Positions 61,693 to 64,000 of a stretch of DNA of 64,000 nucleotides are shown piece after piece (position 1 is the stretch's first letter; the number at the start of each line of letters is the position of its first letter). This DNA is from Salipiger sp. CCB-MM3 (GTDB taxonomy: Bacteria > Pseudomonadota > Alphaproteobacteria > Rhodobacterales > Rhodobacteraceae): NCBI RefSeq assembly GCF_001687105.1, contig NZ_CP014595.1:2431001-2495000 (forward strand), in the 5' to 3' direction. The position numbers and the translations under genes are program-made. Below the pieces are notes generated by a model, which searched no databases, was not told where the DNA came from, and saw nothing but the letters and a program-made list of their open reading frames with translations.

Positions 61693-63372
61693 ATGATAGG
61701 GCGTAATTCCCCTCGTATGTCTGATGAACAGCTCGACGCGGAGACAACTCCGCGGGGCTTCGATGATTTTACGTTGCAACTTGGTGATGTGATGCGCGGC
61801 GAACGCGCGACGATGGGCAAATCCCTGCTCGACGTGCAGCGGGAATTGCGCATCAAAGCCAGTTACATCGCCGCCATCGAGAACTGCGATCCCTCGGCAT
61901 TTGACACGCCCGGCTTCATCGCTGGCTACGTGCGCTCCTACGCCCGTTACCTGAATATGGACCCGGACGAATGCTATCGCCTCTTCTGCGAAGAGAGCGG
62001 TTTTGCCGTCGCGCATGGCATGTCCGAAAAGGCCTCGACGATCCGCAAGGGGCAGGGCGATCTACCCGCGCCGATGGCCCGTGACATCTTTGAACAGCCG
62101 CGCATGCCCTTCGTGCCTGCGGGTGACAGCTTTTTCTCGCGGATCGAGCCGGGCGCCATCGGCTCGCTGCTGGTGCTTGTCGCCCTGCTGGGCGGGATCG
62201 GCTATGGCGGCTTTGCGGTGCTGCGCGAAGTGCAGCGCGTGCAGGTTGCGCCGGTGGATCAGACCCCGCTGGTGCTGAGCGATCTCGACCCGGTGCAGGG
62301 TGCCGAGGAAATCACCGAAGACGCGGGCGGCGAAGACGTCGCCAGCGCCGAGGGGGCAGGGCCTTTCTCGCCGCCGTCGAATGAGGCGCTGGACCGGCTC
62401 TACCGGCCCAAGGCGCTGGACGTTCCGGTTCTGGTGGCCCGCGATGCGCCGATCTCCTCGCTCGATCCGTCGACCGTGGGCGCCTTCGCGCAGGCCGCGC
62501 GCAACCAGTTGCCGCAGGTCGATACCAATCCCGCCGATGCGGCGCTGCAGGTGGCCGGTCTCGCTGGCCCGGCGGCGCAGCCCGGCGCCACTGCGCTGCC
62601 GCGCACCGTGCTGGACAGCAAGAGCGTGACGCTGCTTGCCGTGCGTCCCGCGTGGGTGCGCGTGCGTGGCGACAGCGGCAACGTTCTTTACGAGCGGGTG
62701 ATGGAGCCCGGAGACACTTGGACCGTGCCCGAGGGCCAGCAGAGCGCCAAGCTCACCGTTGGCGAGTCGGGCGCGCTCTATCTGGCGACCAATGGTCAGA
62801 CCCTCGGCCCACTTGGACCGAAGGGGCAGGTGACCCGCGATGTGGAACTGGTGCCCGAAGTGGTGAGCGCCGCCTATCAGCCTGCTGAACCGCAGCAGGA
62901 TGGCGATCTGCAGCGCGTGCTTGCCAAGCTGAACGAAAGCATCATGCCCGCCGCCGCGCCGCAGGTTCAGCTTGCGCAGGCCGGTGCCGAGGTCGCAACG
63001 CAGCCCGGCGCTCCGAAGGTGCTTCAGGACAGCGCGCCCGGTGTGACGATGATCGCCGTGCGCCCGGCATGGGTGCGTGTGCGCGCCGCCGATGGCTCTG
63101 TGATCTTCGAGAAGACCATGCGCGCCGGGGACACTTGGACCGCGCCTGCCACGCAGGACCCTGCCAGCCTGCGCGTCGGCGAGTCGGGGGCTGTCTACTT
63201 CGCGGTCAACGGCCAGACCTACGGCCCGGTCGGCGCCAGCGGCACGGTCACCAAGAACCTGCAGCTTTCGGTCGATAACCTGACCCGCGCCTATAAGGTG
63301 GCCGACATCAGCCGCGACGCCGATCTCGAGCGGGTGGTGGCCGAGCTTTCCAGCGACGTGCGGGCCGACTGA
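61693..63372 (+). CDS. RodZ-like protein with duplicated DUF4115-type domain
   Basis: This 559-residue protein has a cytoplasmic helix-turn-helix of the RodZ type (about 27-97, SLLDVQRELRIKASYIAAIE), a single transmembrane helix (about 157-178) and a periplasmic part. That part holds two copies of the same approximately 77-residue beta domain (residues 311-387 and 450-526), with shared cores AVRPAWVRVR, GDTW and VGESGA. RodZ links MreB to cell-shape machinery and usually has one such domain. ATG 61693 was preferred to GTG 61645, which would add 16 non-family residues. Confidence 0.87.
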   Translation: MIGRNSPRMSDEQLDAETTPRGFDDFTLQLGDVMRGERATMGKSLLDVQRELRIKASYIAAIENCDPSAFDTPGFIAGYVRSYARYLNMDPDECYRLFCEESGFAVAHGMSEKASTIRKGQGDLPAPMARDIFEQPRMPFVPAGDSFFSRIEPGAIGSLLVLVALLGGIGYGGFAVLREVQRVQVAPVDQTPLVLSDLDPVQGAEEITEDAGGEDVASAEGAGPFSPPSNEALDRLYRPKALDVPVLVARDAPISSLDPSTVGAFAQAARNQLPQVDTNPADAALQVAGLAGPAAQPGATALPRTVLDSKSVTLLAVRPAWVRVRGDSGNVLYERVMEPGDTWTVPEGQQSAKLTVGESGALYLATNGQTLGPLGPKGQVTRDVELVPEVVSAAYQPAEPQQDGDLQRVLAKLNESIMPAAAPQVQLAQAGAEVATQPGAPKVLQDSAPGVTMIAVRPAWVRVRAADGSVIFEKTMRAGDTWTAPATQDPASLRVGESGAVYFAVNGQTYGPVGASGTVTKNLQLSVDNLTRAYKVADISRDADLERVVAELSSDVRAD

Positions 63373-63511
63373 GCGCATCCGGCCCGCCACACGCTCACGC
63401 CATCGCGATCCTTTCCCTTGCGGACGAGGCGGGGCCCCTCTGGTTTCATGACGCCGCGGGGGCTATGTTGCATGTGAGTATTAATGACTGCCCTCAGGAG
63501 GGTCCTTCCGC

Positions 63512-64000
63512 ATGAGCCACAACCCGATCCGCCCATGGCGCAGCATCGAGCGTCGCAAATCCCGGCAGATCATGGTGGGCAACGTGCCGGTGGGCGGGGA
63601 TGCCCCGATCTCGGTGCAGACCATGACCAACACCGTCACCACCGACGTCAAGGCGACTATTGAACAGGTGCAGCGCGCCGCAGAGGCGGGTGCCGACATC
63701 GTTCGCGTCTCGGTGCCCGATGAGGCCAGCTCGAAGGCGCTGAAAGAGATCGTACGCGAAAGCCCGGTGCCGATCGTCGCCGACATCCATTTCCACTACA
63801 AGCGCGGCATCGAAAGCGCCGAAGCTGGCGCCGCCTGCCTGCGCATCAACCCCGGCAACATCGGCAGCCCCGAGCGCGTGCGCGAAGTGATCGCTGCCGC
63901 GCGCGACCACGGCTGCTCTATGCGCATCGGGGTGAACGGCGGATCGCTCGAAAAGCATCTGCTCGAAAAATACGGCGAGCCGTGCCCCGAGGCGATGGTT
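63512..64000 (+). CDS. ispG: IspG (GcpE), 4-hydroxy-3-methylbut-2-enyl diphosphate synthase, 5' part
   Basis: The gene runs off the window; 163 residues are seen. The N-terminal TIM-barrel motifs are clear: [37 protein letters not shown] and LRINPGNIG. The Fe-S cysteines lie beyond the window. IspG makes HMBPP in the MEP isoprenoid pathway. It follows the RodZ-like gene by 139 bases; this order is common in Rhodobacterales. Confidence 0.96.
   Translation, partial: MSHNPIRPWRSIERRKSRQIMVGNVPVGGDAPISVQTMTNTVTTDVKATIEQVQRAAEAGADIVRVSVPDEASSKALKEIVRESPVPIVADIHFHYKRGIESAEAGAACLRINPGNIGSPERVREVIAAARDHGCSMRIGVNGGSLEKHLLEKYGEPCPEAMV

Noticed and set aside
1..64000. CRISPR arrays, tRNA, rRNA, insertion sequences or prophage
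   Set aside because: No regularly spaced repeats, no cloverleaf with CCA-type ends that I can support, and no transposase or integrase motif was found.

Overview
The window is about 66% GC and almost entirely chromosomal coding DNA from an alphaproteobacterium, very probably a Rhodobacterales (Roseobacter-group) marine bacterium. Evidence: a Rhodobacter-type 5-aminolevulinate synthase behind a perfect FNR/FnrL box, the surE-pcm-nlpD order, a RodZ-like gene beside ispG, a cyoABCD plus SURF1 operon, and the modular intergenic hairpins typical of that family. I see no rRNA, tRNA, CRISPR array, transposase, integrase or phage gene, so there is no sign of a recent large insertion.

Left part (1-31 kb) is accessory and regulatory. 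It starts with the tail of an unknown gene, then feoAB (ferrous iron import) convergent with a secreted phosphoesterase. Next come a two-component system, a cytochrome b561, and a two-gene unit of a Tat-exported intradiol-dioxygenase-like protein with a four-histidine ferric-reductase-like membrane protein. These are followed by a LysR/epimerase pair, a Gfo/Idh oxidoreductase, a tandem pair of membrane GTPases, a tannase-type esterase, an arsenic cluster (arsR, acr3, arsH, MFS), a LysR-flanked catabolic operon (PRISE-type reductase, VOC protein, SDR, aldo-keto reductase), a LacI regulator, and a three-gene periplasmic dehydrogenase (small subunit, GMC flavoprotein with a four-cysteine cluster, tri-haem cytochrome c). 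rarA and a fumarylacetoacetase-family hydrolase close this part.

Middle part (31-54 kb) is mostly housekeeping on the minus strand: SURF1-cyoDCBA, nlpD-pcm-surE, an SDR, a small protein, purF, cvpA, radA, a coiled-coil membrane protein, a pqiA-like gene, a small membrane protein, mlaF-mlaE-alr with 4-base overlaps, dnaB, pyrE and pyrC.

Right part (54-64 kb) has a cytochrome b561-YceI fusion, a divergent sulfotransferase-like/glycosyltransferase pair, a small membrane protein, an M20 peptidase, hemA with its anaerobic control site, a RodZ-like protein with a duplicated C-terminal domain, and the start of ispG.

The most distinctive non-coding signal is a family of modular intergenic elements (about 23.45, 45.45, 47.13, 50.36, 52.94 and 54.19 kb). 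Each has a C/T-rich tract, an AAATA block, a G5 run, a variable perfect hairpin and, in five of six, a fixed G5C-loop-GC5 hairpin. Among protein systems, the best candidates for an undescribed one are the Tat/ferric-reductase pair downstream of the two-component system and the tandem GTPases.
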